DNA of 64,000 nucleotides from Wurfbainia villosa (taxonomy: Eukaryota > Streptophyta > Magnoliopsida > Zingiberales > Zingiberaceae): assembly GCA_025175895.1 (NCBI GenBank), contig CM046006.1, positions 68,406,288 through 68,470,287 on the forward strand. The letters are read 5' to 3'. A program made the position numbers and the translations under genes. Below, in pieces: positions 1 through 10,890 of this stretch (the first letter of the stretch is position 1; each line of letters opens with the position of its first letter). The notes beneath the pieces are model-generated. The model worked only from the letters and a program-made list of their open reading frames with translations, had not been told where the DNA came from and made no database searches.

Positions 1-506
1 CTGGATGATAATCATAATATAATATCAAGGGCAGTGGAAGAAATGACCTATAAATATAGAATTACTATAGAACATACTAGAAATGAATGTAAGCAAAGTA
101 TAAAATGATCTCTGGACAAAATTAACAAACTTTTAGAAGATGACACTTTCAAAAACCTTATGCACTCTACTGACTCCAATAAAAACCTAATGAATACAGT
201 AGAATCAACTGGAACAAGTAAACCCAGTCAGCCATATCAAATTACTTATCCAGAAAGTCACATGAGAACAATAGATTATAGTCAAGGACATCCTCCAAGA
301 ACACAAATAAACCCTTATACGAATAATAATCCTTTACTAAAAACAATGGGGACAAGAAAACCCTCAGAAGTTACTTTTTTTTTTGAAAAAAAATCAGTTC
401 TTTCAAAAATTACAGAATGTGATCCCCAACTATAAGATAACTATTTAGAACAATGGGCAATCTCAGTCAAAAGGGATTATATGGCAAAACATGAGCTAGA
501 TGTCGA
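1..506 (+). pseudogene. Endogenous caulimovirid coat-protein-like fragment, left part
   Basis: One frame starting at base 1 stays open to the Angela-1 insertion except for TGA at 106-108 and TAA at 433-435. The translation is polar and rich in Asn, Lys and Thr, and resembles the region upstream of the nucleic-acid-binding tail of plant pararetrovirus coat proteins. The identification rests mainly on the right part at 34681-35415, which lies directly beyond the target-site duplication and shows a Lys/Arg-rich stretch followed by the start of a zinc knuckle. The frame is compatible across the split. It is a dead relic with in-frame stops and no start visible in the window. A gag fragment of an unrelated LTR element is the main alternative. 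The rest of the viral genome is not seen. Confidence 0.5.
502..506. repeat. Target-site duplication of Angela-1 (left)
   Basis: The five bases GTCGA lie directly before the TGTTAG start of the Angela-1 LTR. The partner after the last LTR base is GTCAA at 34681-34685, one transition different. This pairs two ends that are 34 kb apart and shows that everything between is one nested insertion. Confidence 0.7.
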
Positions 507-715
507 TGTTAGTTATATATGAGAGGTGTCCTAAGGCAAATCGCCTTATGGTTGTACCATTTATTTGATAAATGAAGATTCACTATTTGGGTTTACATGT
601 TTTCATGTATTTGATTGAATCTTAAACTCATTTATTGAATGTCCGTAATACGATTCACATCATGAGAGAATTTGTGATTGGATCACAACTAGTGAGTATT
701 TTTACATGTGTATTG
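507..715 (+). repeat. Angela-1 5' LTR, first part
   Basis: It begins TGTTAGTTATATAT and matches base for base, with a few differences, the start of the 3' LTR at 16792. It stops where SIRE-1 is inserted. The LTR resumes at 9709 after the duplicated TATTG. Confidence 0.9.
711..715. repeat. Target-site duplication of SIRE-1 (left)
   Basis: TATTG precedes the TGTTGG terminus of SIRE-1 and is repeated at 9709-9713 after its other end. Removing the element and one copy restores continuity with the 3' LTR of Angela-1. Confidence 0.85.
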
Positions 716-1220
716 TGTTGGATCGATGCAGTTCGCTAGAGGGGGGGGTGAATAGTGAAAAACCTTTTTTTCCTTTTCGAGTTCATATCAAAAAAATTAA
801 GTGCAGCGGAAAGATAAATGAAACAAAAAGAGACAAGATATTTTTTTACTTGGTTCGTAGCCTTCGGCTACTACTCCAAGGCCCTAACGATCCTAGACCA
901 TGTACGGAGGGCAATTAACTAAAACACTCCTCCTCGTTGGAGGTAGGAGTTTGATGATTACAAAAACCTTCGAAGCAAAAAGATAGAGAGACAAACCCTC
1001 TCTTCTATTTAAGTAAAATGCAACGATAGAAAACCTTGATTAAAAAGAATTGCAATATTGAAAGCAATAACAAAGTAAGATTATACCAACAACTAAAAAA
1101 AAAGAACTTAAGCTAGGGTTGTTGGCAGCACTTCGTTGTTGTAGAGGCATCGGAGAGTCGCAGTGTTGCGGAGGCTTTTGAGCACTTAGAATTGATGAAG
1201 AAACCCTAGGTTAGGACCTC

Positions 1221-1230
1221 CTTTTATAGC
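1221..1230 (-). promoter_or_regulatory. TATA box of SIRE-1 LTR
   Basis: GCTATAAAAG reads on the minus strand, the sense strand of the element, about 100 bases downstream of the palindrome cluster. The same box is at 9073-9082 in the other LTR. Confidence 0.6.
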
Positions 1231-1336
1231 CTTTGAGCCCCTTTTCGAGAGGAACCCTAGCCAATCATATTTGAGCACCACTCCCCTTGAAATTTTGTGA
1301 TAAGCCTTGACTCCTCGAAGCTGATCCTTTGACCAT

Positions 1337-1447
1337 CAGTCGACTGATGGCCATCATCAGTCGACTGATGGCAGCATCAGTCGAGTGCTAACCTCCGGCA
1401 GTCGACTGATTGACGGCAGTCGAGTCCTCCAAGCTGGCAGTCGACTG
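1337..1447. promoter_or_regulatory. CAGTCGACTG palindrome cluster, SIRE-1 left LTR
   Basis: There are four perfect CAGTCGACTG copies (1337-1346, 1358-1367, 1399-1408, 1438-1447) and two half copies CAGTCGAG. The first two extend to the 16-bp palindrome CATCAGTCGACTGATG or close to it. The cluster lies in U3, upstream of the TATA box in element sense. The matching part of the other LTR (9187-9307) keeps only the last two copies. The function is unknown; a binding site for a dimeric factor is an inference. Confidence 0.6.
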
Positions 1448-1859
1448 ATGCTTGCTGCAAGTCAAAGTTAGCTCAATAAAAACATAATTTCGACAGTCGT
1501 CGACCGTCCGATCTCGACCTAGACCATCTATAGGATATCTTTGGTCGGATCTACGCTTAAGATCATCCCCGTAAAGAGGATACGACCTCACTTACGCTCA
1601 CACACACACGAGCTTACCTCGATACTTACTGTGTCGCTTTCGCTTCCGGCCTTCCACCCGATTCCTTCGGCTCCCTCCGAAGTCACCCGAGTGTCGCCCG
1701 ACCACCGTGGCTTCCTCCGGGTGTCGCTAGCCTTCAGCTCTAGCTATAACAATTTTCTGCATACTCGATTCATCTCGTGAGATAACGACATGAGCTTAAC
1801 TTTGTATTGTTTGCTATAATCAAAACTCAGGTTCGACTTAGGTACCTACTGCACCAACA

Positions 1860-1875
1860 ATCTCCCCCTTTTTGA
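1860..1875 (-). other. SIRE-1 polypurine tract
   Basis: On the minus strand the sequence is TCAAAAAGGGGGAGAT, ending directly at the 3' LTR. This is the usual plus-strand primer position. Confidence 0.75.
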
Positions 1876-2810
1876 TTTATGGCAAACCCACATACAAAGT
1901 TAAGAAAAATAACTTAAGTGCATTAAGCAAAATGAGTAAGAGATATGCATGAATGAGCAGGAGTATAAAAACTTTTATGCATGAATGAGCAGGAGTATAT
2001 AAAAACTTTTTGTTCAAGTGCTCCCCCTTGAGAAATCCTCCCCCTTGACCGAGGGTGAGTACTTGAGAAAGAGTTTTAACTCTCCCTCTTGGTCTTGAGA
2101 AAGAGTTTTAACTCTCCCCCTTGGTGTTTGCTACTAAACAAAAGAATTAAGTAACCGAAATTACTTAATATTGGCCATAGTGTTTAAAATAAGTTTTAAG
2201 TTAAGAGATTAACCTTGGCCTTTACTTTTGTTTGTTAACAAGAACAAGTTAACTGATTGTGTTTAAGTTAAGAATTCTCTTGACTTGTTTTGTTAACTTA
2301 AAGTTAAGTAAGCATTTGCCATACAAAAAAAAAAGATCCCTTAACTTTGGCCTTTTTCTCCCCCTTTTGCCATATATCGAAAAGAGTGAGGGTGTGTGTG
2401 AAATAAGTATTAATTTTAAAGTCCAAGCATGTTCCACATTATTTTGAAAATAATATACTGAAAATAAGTTCATCTATAAAATGTTCGACTCATATTTGAC
2501 TTGATTGATATGAAAGATCAACCAGTCCTGGTCAGAGTCGGTTAGTATGTATGATTATACTCCGTGGTTCATAGCGATGCACTAGCTCTACATCTGGAAC
2601 TAGGAGTAAGGTCCTAACATCTCACGCCCATCTACGTGGCTAAGTACACAAACACATTAGTCCTATGTGTTGTGAGATGTACTGTCTCCTTAAATCTATA
2701 AGTGCATGATATCTAAGGTATGTCCTATGCTAGTTCCAATGAAAATTAAGAAATAGTAGTAAGAAAATATAATTTGCAAGTTCCTATTCTACTACGCACA
2801 TGCCCAATTT
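1876..2810 (-). other. SIRE-1 3' non-coding region
   Basis: About 0.9 kb lies between the RNase H end and the polypurine tract. It contains repeated CTCCCCCTTG tracts around 2030-2130 (purine-rich in element sense) and AT-rich DNA. No credible coding frame is seen. Short ORFs at 2249-2473 look like chance. Confidence 0.6.
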
Positions 2811-3479
2811 TCATCTTAATAGACTAAATTTGGCTTCGGGTAGGGGTTTAGTAAATAGGTCTGCTAAGTTAGACTTTGATTCGACGTATTTGAGTTGTAT
2901 GGCTCCGTTGGCCACATGTTCTCGAATGAAATGGTGTTTGACCTCTATATGTTTGGTCCTAGAGTAACATATCAGATTCTTTGTAAGATTAATTGAACTA
3001 ATGTTATCTACGTGAAGTTTAGTATTCGTAAAGTCTAACTTAAAGTCGCGGAGAGTGTGCTTCATCCAAAGAAGCTGAGTGACATACTCACCCATCGCGA
3101 TGTATTCGACTTCGGTGGTAGATAAGGCAACACAATGTTGCTTCCTACTGCACCAACTCACTAGACTCGAGCCGAGAAGTTGACAACAACCACTCGTACT
3201 CTTTCTATCGAGCTTACTACCGGCATAGTCCGAATCGGAGTAGCCGGTTAGTTCGAACTCGGTAGATCTAGGATACCAAATATTGACATTAAGTGTACCC
3301 TTTAGATATCTAAGGATACGCTTGACTAGAGTTAGGTGAGACTCCTTGGCACAGGTTTGAAACCTTGAGCACATACTTACTGCAAATAAGATATCAGGTC
3401 GGCTTGCAGTTAAGTAAAGGAGACTCCCTATTACGCTCCTATAGTATTTTAAATCAATTGGGTTTCCAATTACATCTTC
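2811..3479 (-). pseudogene. SIRE-1 RNase H and end of pol
   Basis: The frame 3374-2811 holds the copia RNase H: SDYAGSKLDRKSTSGC, then the TEVEYIA motif and the C-terminal DLFTKPLPEAKF block typical of the polyprotein end. Bases 3375-3479 continue the RT-RH connection in the same sense but carry stops. The RH cleaves the RNA strand of RNA/DNA hybrids during reverse transcription. The ORF ends at 2811 shortly after the conserved terminal block, so the protein C-terminus is near complete. The piece is separated from the RT frame by stops around 3480. Confidence 0.85.
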
Positions 3480-4919
3480 TTATATATTAACATTAGTTGT
3501 CATTGGGGTATTAATAATTTTAGCGTCTTGCATTCCAAAGCGTTTAATTAATTCCCTAGTATATCTGCGTTGATGTAGGTATATTCCATCTTTAGTTTGT
3601 TTAATTTGTAGACCTAAGATGAAACTTAACTCGCCTACTAAATTCATTTCAAATTCACTTTCGATAAGTGAAATGAACTCATTTAGTAGGATTGAATTGG
3701 TTGTTCCAAAAATAATATCATCTACGTAGATTTGGCCTATGAATATGTCTTTACCTAAGGTTTTTATGAAAAGGGTTGGGTCAACTACACCTTGGTTAAA
3801 GCCTTTGGACTTAAGATAAATCGAAAGTCTCTTGTACCAAGCTCGAGGAGCTTGTTTAAGTCCATAAAGAGCTTTCTTTAACCTAAGGACATGATCGGGT
3901 TTGTCTAAACTTTCGAAACGGGGGGGTTGACTAACATAAATTTCTTCTTTAATGTATCCATTTAAGAATGCAGATTTCACATCCATTTGAAACAACTTAA
4001 ATCCTCGATGTGCTGCATATGCTAATAGCATTCGAATGGACTCTAATCTAGCTACTGGGGCATAGGTCTCGTCGTAATCTAAACCTTCGACTTGACTAAA
4101 CCCTTTAGCAACTAGTCTAGCTTTATTTCTAACTACTTCACCTTTATCATCAATTTTATTTCTAAACACCCACCTTGTTCCAATGATTGTTTTATCTTTA
4201 GGTGGTGGTACTAATTCCCATACTTCGTTCTTAGTGAATTGAGCCAACTCTTCTTGCATTGCAATAATCCAATCGGGATCAAGAAGAGTTTGGTCAATAG
4301 TTTTGGGTTCAATTTTAGAAATCAAAGATATTTGACTAAGGTTTCTGTATGAGGCTCTAGTTCGAACTCCTAGACTTGGATCACCTATCACTTGGTCGAT
4401 AGGATGATTTGTTTGAGTCCTAGTTGGATTTGGGTTTGAGTCTACAACTTGATCCATAGGATGACTCGTTTGAGTTCTAGTTTGGTTGGAGTCATCTATC
4501 ACTTGGTCGATAGAGTGACTTGGTTGACTTAGGTTAGGATTAACACTAGACCTGATCTCCGGATCAGAGTTAGGTCTAGTATGAGTCGGCTCGCTAATTG
4601 GGGTTGCCGGGGGTTTTGTAGGTTCGTGTCCTTCATCAAATACTACATTGATAGTCTCCTCGACTCTAAGGGTGTCGTGGTTATATACTCTATAAGCTCT
4701 GCTTGTAGTCGAGTATCCTAGAAAGATTCCGATCGTGGTTTTGGATGTAAATTTCCTTAGGTAATCCTTAGTGTTTAGGATATGTACCTTACACCCAAAT
4801 ACCCTAAAGTACTTGATGTTAGGTATTTTATCGTGATAAATCTCGTATGAGGTCTTAAGGTGCCTCTTTACCATAAGGATCCTATTTTGGACATAGCATG
4901 TCGTACTCTGCTTCCCCAA
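3480..4919 (-). pseudogene. SIRE-1 integrase C-terminal part and reverse transcriptase
   Basis: This is a 479-codon open frame. It begins in the integrase C-terminal region (YFRVFGCKVHILN and the FLGYS motif), passes through a low-complexity Pro/Thr/Gln-rich linker with repeated HPIDQVI-type units around 4390-4530, and reaches the RT near 4280 with NEVWELV, GTRWVFRNK, ARLVAKGFSQ, QMDVKSAFLNG and YGLKQAPRAWY. The catalytic YVDD is at 3717-3728 (minus strand) and is intact. The wording YVDDIIFGTTN is what one expects of SIRE/Maximus elements. It is the longest intact pol piece of this element. Confidence 0.9.
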
Positions 4920-5317
4920 AACCTATCGGGTAGGTTATACTCATTTAACATTGTCTTAGCGGCTTCTTGTAGGGTTCTATTTTTGCGTTCTACTAGGCCA
5001 TTTTGTTGTGGAGTTCTAGGGCAAGAGAACTCATGGTGGTATCCATTTAGGTTACAGAATTCTGTAAACCTATGGTTTTCGAATTCACCACCATGATCAG
5101 TCCTAAGTCTTTTGATTTTAATGTTTTGTTAATTTCCTATTAACTTAAATAGGTTGATTAATTGATCTAGGGTATCACTTTTGTGTTTGATGAACCTAAC
5201 CCAAGTAAATCTAGAGTAGTCATCAATAATGACTAAACAGAATTTACTTCCATTAAGTGACTTAGCTCCGTGTGAATCAAATAGATCCATGTGTAGGAGC
5301 TCAAGCACACTTTTGGT
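4600..5317 (-). pseudogene. SIRE-1 integrase core
   Basis: Minus-strand frames here read as the copia DDE integrase, including a RTDHGGEFEN-like block near 5100 and a TPQQNGLVERKNRTL-like block near 4990. At least one stop, around 5130, and a frame change near 4920 break it. The integrase inserts the cDNA into the genome. It overlaps the start of the downstream open frame, which carries the integrase C-terminus. Confidence 0.75.
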
Positions 5318-5866
5318 TCATTCTTGATTAGTTAGTTGATGTTGTTTCCTAGATTGTTTACCTTGTTGACAAGCATTACATATTTTATTATCCAAGTTAT
5401 TGAGGTTAGGCAAACCTTTGACTAAGTCACTCTGACTCATCTTGTGGATGAGTCTTGGGTGTGAGTGACCGAATCGTCGGTGCCACAACGATGATTCCTC
5501 TTGCCGTGTCATAAGACACTTAGTTGAGGAGTTAGTTAAGTTAATAGTGTAAATGTTGTTATTTCTAGTTCCCTTAAGAATTATTTTAGAGGTTTCATTT
5601 GTATTAATTACGCATTCATTTTCTAGAAATATGACCTTATAGTTATTATCACACAATTGGCTTACACTAAGTAGATTATATTGAAAATTTTCTACTAATA
5701 AAATGTTTTGAATAACAAAATTTGAGTTAAGCTCAATATCACCTGATCCAATGATTTTGAGCTTGTCGTTATTTTCGAAGGCTACCAATCCTTGTCGTTT
5801 GAATCGAAGCTTCGAAAACTTGAGTTGATCCCTGGTCATGTGTCGGGAGCAACCACTGTCCAACAT
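5318..5866 (-). pseudogene. SIRE-1 protease and GAG-pre-integrase domain
   Basis: This 182-codon frame starts at the aspartic protease active site (LDSGCSRHMT, residues 2-11). It continues through the protease fold with NLLSVSQLCD and reaches the GAG-pre-integrase/zinc-binding segment (LWHRRFGHSHPRLI, then CNACQQGKQSR) whose His and Cys residues bind zinc in integrases. The protease cuts the Gag-Pol polyprotein. The active-site Asp and Gly are intact. Upstream the frame is interrupted just before the methionine, so the start here is only an internal Met. Confidence 0.85.
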
Positions 5867-6680
5867 CCATTGATCCTACACGCAAGGTAGTTGGATCGGA
5901 TATTGGATTTATTAAAGATTGGTTGAAAATTATTAACCTAAATCATCTCACCCATGTCTACATGATCAAACACGTTAACCCTATATGTTCTTGTGAGATG
6001 ACTTCCAATTTTACTTGATTTAAATTTAATTACTTAAACACTTGTCAACTTTGCGTTAGATTTGGATTTGACCTTAGGCTTATCAAGTCACTTTTTCAAG
6101 ATCATGGCTTCCAGGTCGTGGCGAGGCACAGAGGCCTTCCTTGATCGGAACAACGACCACTTCCTTAGACAAAGCCATTTTTAAGAAAATAGTAACTTGA
6201 CTCACCTAAGACCACTTCCTGGTCTAACTAGTCTAGGATACAGCGAGGTAGCTTCAGCTAGTTCCACTCGGTCAAGTGAACCGAACTAGATACGCCTTAT
6301 CTAGCTCGAATACACGAGACTCCGTTTTCCTAGCGTACTATCATCTTGTCGCGTTTTGGTACTATGTTATCAAGTGTTGACGAGTTATAGTCCTATCTAA
6401 CCATTCTAAAAAAAAATCAAACTAAATAAAAACCTAAGCATGCAATTTCTAAGTTAAAACACAAACAAATTTCGTACTAGCTCCCCCTGGACCGTTGAAT
6501 CGATTCGGTCTCTCCACATAGTGGATTTGGTCCTTTGGGAATCCAGTACTGGTTTGATCCTAAGTTTGAAATCAAGGTGGTCTTAAGGACCCATGCTTGG
6601 ACACGTTTTTTATGTCAACTTACAATCGACATATACGACTTATTGGTCGTGTTTGAGCTAAACCCTAGCTCGGCCTTGTT
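5867..6680 (-). other. SIRE-1 gag-to-protease linker, degenerate
   Basis: No long open frame exists. Minus-strand fragments continue the coding sense with stops. SIRE-like elements often have a long linker here. The corresponding place in the GagOnly proteins is their C-terminus (WVPKSVIDSR). Confidence 0.5.
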
Positions 6681-8081
6681 CTACACGGCCCTTTGCGATC
6701 CAAGTAGGAGGTCAAGTCCTTTGGATCCCAAAGTAAACCTTTCCAACGTATTCCTAAGATCTTCGACTTGACTCTTCAAGAGTGAGTTCTCAACTTCGAG
6801 TTTTTCAACCCGAGTTGAGTCCTTCTCTTGAACTCGACTAGTCGAAGAGGTTAGGGAGACCTCGTGTTTGAGGAGTTTAACTTCCTCAACCAGGGTCTCG
6901 ACCTTGGACTCGGACTTAGCTAACTTTCTATTTAAAAACTTAATTGCACTATAAAGTGTAGTAATGAGAGACCGACTTACCTTGAGTGTATCTTTTGAAC
7001 CGGATACGTATCCGTGGCTTGTCTTGAATAGTGCTTCGCAGTCCGACTCGTCTTCGATTTCCGATTCAAGTTCTGGTTCCGACTTCGTCTCCGATTCCAC
7101 TGGTTTAGCCATGAGGACTCGATCATCGTCTTCTTCCTCGGAAGCTTCTTCCCAAGTAGAGTTGAGTGCCTTTTTGTGTTTCGGTGCCTTGCTCTTGAGT
7201 TTTGGGCATTCGGACTTGATATGTCCAAACCTGTTGCATTCATAACATCTAATATTTGAACTTTTAGGCTTACCTTCGTTGGGTCGAGTGATGGTTCATT
7301 TTCGGCCCTTGACTATCCTCCGAACTAAGTTGACTAGTTCAGCCTCCATTTCCGAGTCGACCTCTGAATCCGACTCATCCTCTTCTTCCTTCGGGGGTGG
7401 CTTGCTAGTGGTTTTCTTCTTTGAACTTGCAAATAGTGCTATACCTTTCTCGTTCGAGTTAGGCGCTCATGAAGTTCAAATCGGAAAAAGTTCATCTAAC
7501 CTAAGTTTAGAAAGATCCTTGGAGACCTTGTAGGAATCGACCATGGATGCTCACAAGGTAGTCCTCGGAAAAGAGTTTAGAACATACCTTATAAGGTCAC
7601 GGTTTTCGACCTTTTGCCCGATTGCGTGTAGGTTGTTGACTATGTCTTGGACACGGGCGTGGAGTTGCGTCGCGGACTCGTGTTCCTGCATTTTTAGTTT
7701 ATATAGTTTATTGAATAGAAGATCACGCTTACATACCATGGCTTCATCGGTCCCTTCGTGTAGCTCCACTAGCTTTGTCCAAAGGTCCTTTGCGCTGATG
7801 AAGGGGCCGACGCGATTTAACTCCTCCTTGGACAAGCCGCATTGGAGGATTTGTGTTGCCTTGGCGTCGGCTTCGACTTGTCATTTTGTCGAAATGGTCC
7901 ATTGGTCATAACCCAAGGATTCACCCACTTTGTTAGTCGGAAGTGTGAAACCCATTTGGATTATGATCCACATCTCGATTTGGGTTTTGAGAAAGCATTC
8001 CATCCGACCTTTCCAGTAACGGAAATCATCTCCGTTGTAAAACGGAGGTCGGACGGTGCTAAAACCCTCGAGATGGGCCAT
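6681..8081 (-). pseudogene. SIRE-1 gag
   Basis: Gag begins at Met 8081 with a segment of the DUF4219/UBN2 type (FYNGDDFRYWKGRMECFL). It continues after a TGA in the same frame at 7835-7551 (DLWTKLVELHEG, a UBN2-like helix bundle), then through a stop-bearing acidic stretch to a CCHC zinc knuckle CYECNRFGHIKSEC at 7206-7247. A long coiled coil at 7112-6681 follows (ESKVETLVEEVKLLKHEV). Gag forms the virus-like particle and binds RNA through the knuckle. At least four stops interrupt the frame, several of them plausible C-to-T changes. The start is chosen because it is the first Met before the conserved Gag N-terminus. Confidence 0.85.
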
Positions 8082-8554
8082 TTGGAAGGGAAACCTTGCA
8101 CAAAAAATACTAAAAAAAACACGAAAAAGGTTCCAAGACTTCTCCTTGGATTAGTAATGTAGGAAATGAAAAGAAACAAAAGAAATAAACGAGAAATAAC
8201 CAACTAAAATAAAAGATGAGCACTTACAACCTTTGATGTCCCAGAAATGGTACTAAACGATGGTTTTTCGGGATGAATACAGCTTGTTACGAGGGTTTAC
8301 CCTCATAAGAGTGTAGATCTTTCCGAGAGCTTCGTTTTGGTAGGTAGACCACTTCGTGGGTTAACTTGTACGAAAAGTTATGCCCGTTTTACCGTCGGCA
8401 ACTCCAAAAATGAATACTTGCAAAACAAAACCAAACGAAGAGTACCGAGACTTCGTCTTGGATTAGTAGTGCAGGAGAAAAATTTAAATGAATGAAAAAC
8501 AAATCTGTAAAAAAAAATGCTAGATTGGTGGTTTCACCAAATCTAAGCGCCCCC

Positions 8555-8568
8555 GGCTCTGATACCAA
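8555..8568 (-). other. SIRE-1 primer-binding site
   Basis: On the minus strand it reads TTGGTATCAGAGCC, complementary to the 3' end of initiator Met-tRNA. It lies one base inside the 5' LTR that ends at 8570. Confidence 0.85.
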
Positions 8569-8569
8569 T

Positions 8570-9708
8570 TGTTGGATCGATGCGGTTCGCTAGAGGGGGG
8601 TGAATAGCGAAAAACCTTTTTTTTCCTTTTCGAGTTCGTATCAAAACAATTAAGTGCAGCGGAAAGATAAATGAAACAAAAAGAGACAAGATATTTTTTT
8701 TACTTGGTTCGTAGCCTTCGGCTACTACTCCAAGGCCCTAACGGTCCTAGACCGTGTATGGAGGGCAATTAACTAAAACACTCCTCCTCGTTGGAGGTAG
8801 GAGTTTGACGATTACAAAAACCTTCAAAGCAAAAAGATAGAGAGACAAACCCTCTATTCTATTTAAGTAAAATGCAATGATAGAAAACCTTGATTAAAAA
8901 GAATTGCAATATTGAAAGCAATAACAAAGTAAGATTATACCAACAACTAAAAAAAAGAACTTAAGCTAGGGTTGTTGGCAACACTTCATTGTTGTAGAGT
9001 CGTCGGAGAGTCACAGCATTGCGGAAGCTTTTGAGCACTTAGAATTGATGAAGAAACCCTAGGTTAGGACCTCCTTTTATAGCCTTTGAGCCCCTTTTCG
9101 AGAGGAACCCTAGCCAATCATATTTGAGCACCACTCCCCTTGAAATTTGGTGATAAGCCTTGACTCCTCGAAGCTGATCCTTTGACCATCGATCGGTGAT
9201 GGCCATCATCGATCGTGATGGCGACATCGGTAAGTGCTAACCTCCGGCAGTCGACTGATTGACGGCAGTCGAGTCCTCCAAGCTGGCAGTCGACTGATGC
9301 TTGCTGCAAGTCAAAGTTAGCTCAACAAAAACATAATTTCGACAGTCGTCGACCGTCCGATCTCGACCTAGACCATCTATAGGATATCTTTGGTCGGATC
9401 TACGCTTAAGATCATCCCCGTAAAGAGGATACGACCTCACTTACGCTCACACACACACGATCTTACCTCAATACTTACTGTGTCGCTTTCGCTTCCGGCC
9501 TTCCACCCGATTCCTTCGGCTCGCTCCGAAGTCACCCGAGTGTCGCCCGACCACCGCGGCTTCCTCCAGGTGTCGCTAGCCTTCAGCTCTAGCTATAGCA
9601 ATTTTCTGCACACTCGATTCAGCTCATGAGATAACGACATGAGCTTAACTTTGTATCGTTTGCTATAATCAAAACTCAGGTTCGGCTTAGGTACCTACTG
9701 CACCAACG
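8570..9708 (-). repeat. SIRE-1 5' LTR (right copy)
   Basis: It matches 716-1859 closely over most of its length. The exception is 9187-9240, where the palindromes CATCAGTCGACTGATGG of the partner appear as CATCGATCGGTGATGG and similar. TATA is at 9073-9082. The final A of CCAACA is G. Confidence 0.9.
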
Positions 9709-9713
9709 TATTG
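9709..9713. repeat. Target-site duplication of SIRE-1 (right)
   Basis: TATTG, identical to 711-715. Confidence 0.8.
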
Positions 9714-10634
9714 TGATGTATTAGAATTATCCCTAGTCGATGAATTGATGCATTCGGACACCATCAATTCTGTTGAGAATAGCATTAGTTATACTCTTTG
9801 GTTTATCCAAGCGGCTGTGTCTCACTGGCTGAAGACATTGGGATGTCCGGAGTTAACCGTGGATGCTAGTTATGGTAACTAGTTCATTGGAGTGACTAGC
9901 TGTAAGACTTCATATGATTCTCTGCATATATGGATATGTCAATGAAGTTCGTACTGCATCTTAAGTGCGATGGTCCTTCAACTTGCGGTATTCAAGTTAT
10001 CTTGGTCATGAAGACTTATGCTTTGACATCTTAAGCAAGCATATCCGAGGAGATGTGGACCCAGGATGAATGGATATAAGTCGAAGTGGCCAAAGGTGTT
10101 TGAATAGCCTACAGAGGATTCACCACTCCTTACAAAGAGATGTATATCCTATGGCCTCTCATCGGATTGTTACTAAAGTCTTTGGCCAAAGCATTATATG
10201 TTTAGAGTATGGTATTCTTGGATACATGTGCAGTAACTAGAATTCGGAGGACGAGGAAGTAATACTTGGGCTAGGTGCGACATTGTCAGCCTAGTGGGGA
10301 CTGACACAATAGACCATGTCCTGAACCAAGTGGGTATAAGTTGAGTGAAGGGAACATGGCACGACTCACTGTAGCTACTGAAATGTTTCATAAGTTGTTC
10401 TAGGATCAACCGTTGATTTTTCGATTAATTGGGGATCATGATGTACTGCTAGGTGCCACTCATGATCATTCTATAATTAATGGTTATCCAAAGGATTTAA
10501 AATGAGTTTGAGAATGGGATTCTCATATTGAGAGAGACTTGGTTTGGTTGAACCAAACATGGAGCGAGTATGAAATTGTCTCGGTCGCATCGGAAGCATG
10601 GATGAGCAGAGTTTTATGAAGACATGATAGATGA

Positions 10635-10780
10635 ACCAAATCGGTTTGGTTCTAATCCAATGGTGGAAAATTAACCAAAGTGGTTTGGTTTATTTTAAAC
10701 GAATGAACCAAAATTGTTTTGGTTCATTTTAATTTAAAATAGACCAACGCAGTTTAGTTTATTTTAACTTAAGTTAATGG
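10635..10780. promoter_or_regulatory. TTTGGTT dyad cluster in Angela U3
   Basis: Repeated short dyads such as AACCAAATCGGTTTGGTT and GAACCAAAATTGTTTTGGTTC lie about 100 bases upstream of the TATA box. The same cluster occurs at 24100-24230, 25960-26100 and 33230-33370. A role as an enhancer is inferred from position and repetition only. Confidence 0.4.
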
Positions 10781-10883
10781 AGCGGGTTGACGGCTTTGGT
10801 TGTGAACCAATAACCCTTTAAGAAAAGGTTTTTGGGAAAAGGTCTTGAGAAAAGGTCTCTTAATGGTTAAGAGACATGTTCTC

Positions 10884-10890
10884 TATAAAT
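10884..10890 (+). promoter_or_regulatory. TATA box of Angela-1 5' LTR
   Basis: TATAAAT lies within TTCTCTATAAATAACGGGG, downstream of the dyad cluster and about 800 bases before the LTR end. Confidence 0.55.

Larger units (their letters stand above)
716..1859 (-). repeat. SIRE-1 3' LTR (left copy)
   Basis: It runs from TGTTGGATCG to GCACCAACA. On the minus strand the TATA box GCTATAAAAG lies at 1221-1230, downstream of the CAGTCGACTG palindrome cluster at 1337-1447. The terminal stretch contains GCTAGAGGGGGG(G)TGAATAG, shared with the GagOnly LTRs. Confidence 0.9.
716..9708 (-). mobile_element. SIRE-1: Ty1/copia SIRE/Maximus-like retrotransposon inserted in the Angela-1 5' LTR
   Basis: It is an almost complete minus-strand element with LTRs at 716-1859 and 8570-9708 (1144 and 1139 bases), a primer-binding site at 8555-8568, a polypurine tract at 1860-1875 and a five-base target duplication TATTG. 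The terminal A of the right LTR appears as G at 9708. Gag with a CCHC knuckle is followed by PR (DSGCSRHMT), IN, RT (YVDD) and RH. Roughly 0.8 kb of linker lies between gag and PR and about 0.95 kb of non-coding DNA lies after RH, a SIRE-like long layout. Stops and frameshifts interrupt it, so it is probably not autonomous now. It is a candidate relative of the helper that once moved the gag-only elements, whose LTR ends look alike. Confidence 0.85.

Noticed and set aside
1388..1780. Short ORFs in the SIRE-1 LTR (repeated at 9237-9629)
   Set aside because: Present twice only because LTRs are duplicated. They contain the palindrome cluster and have no domain.
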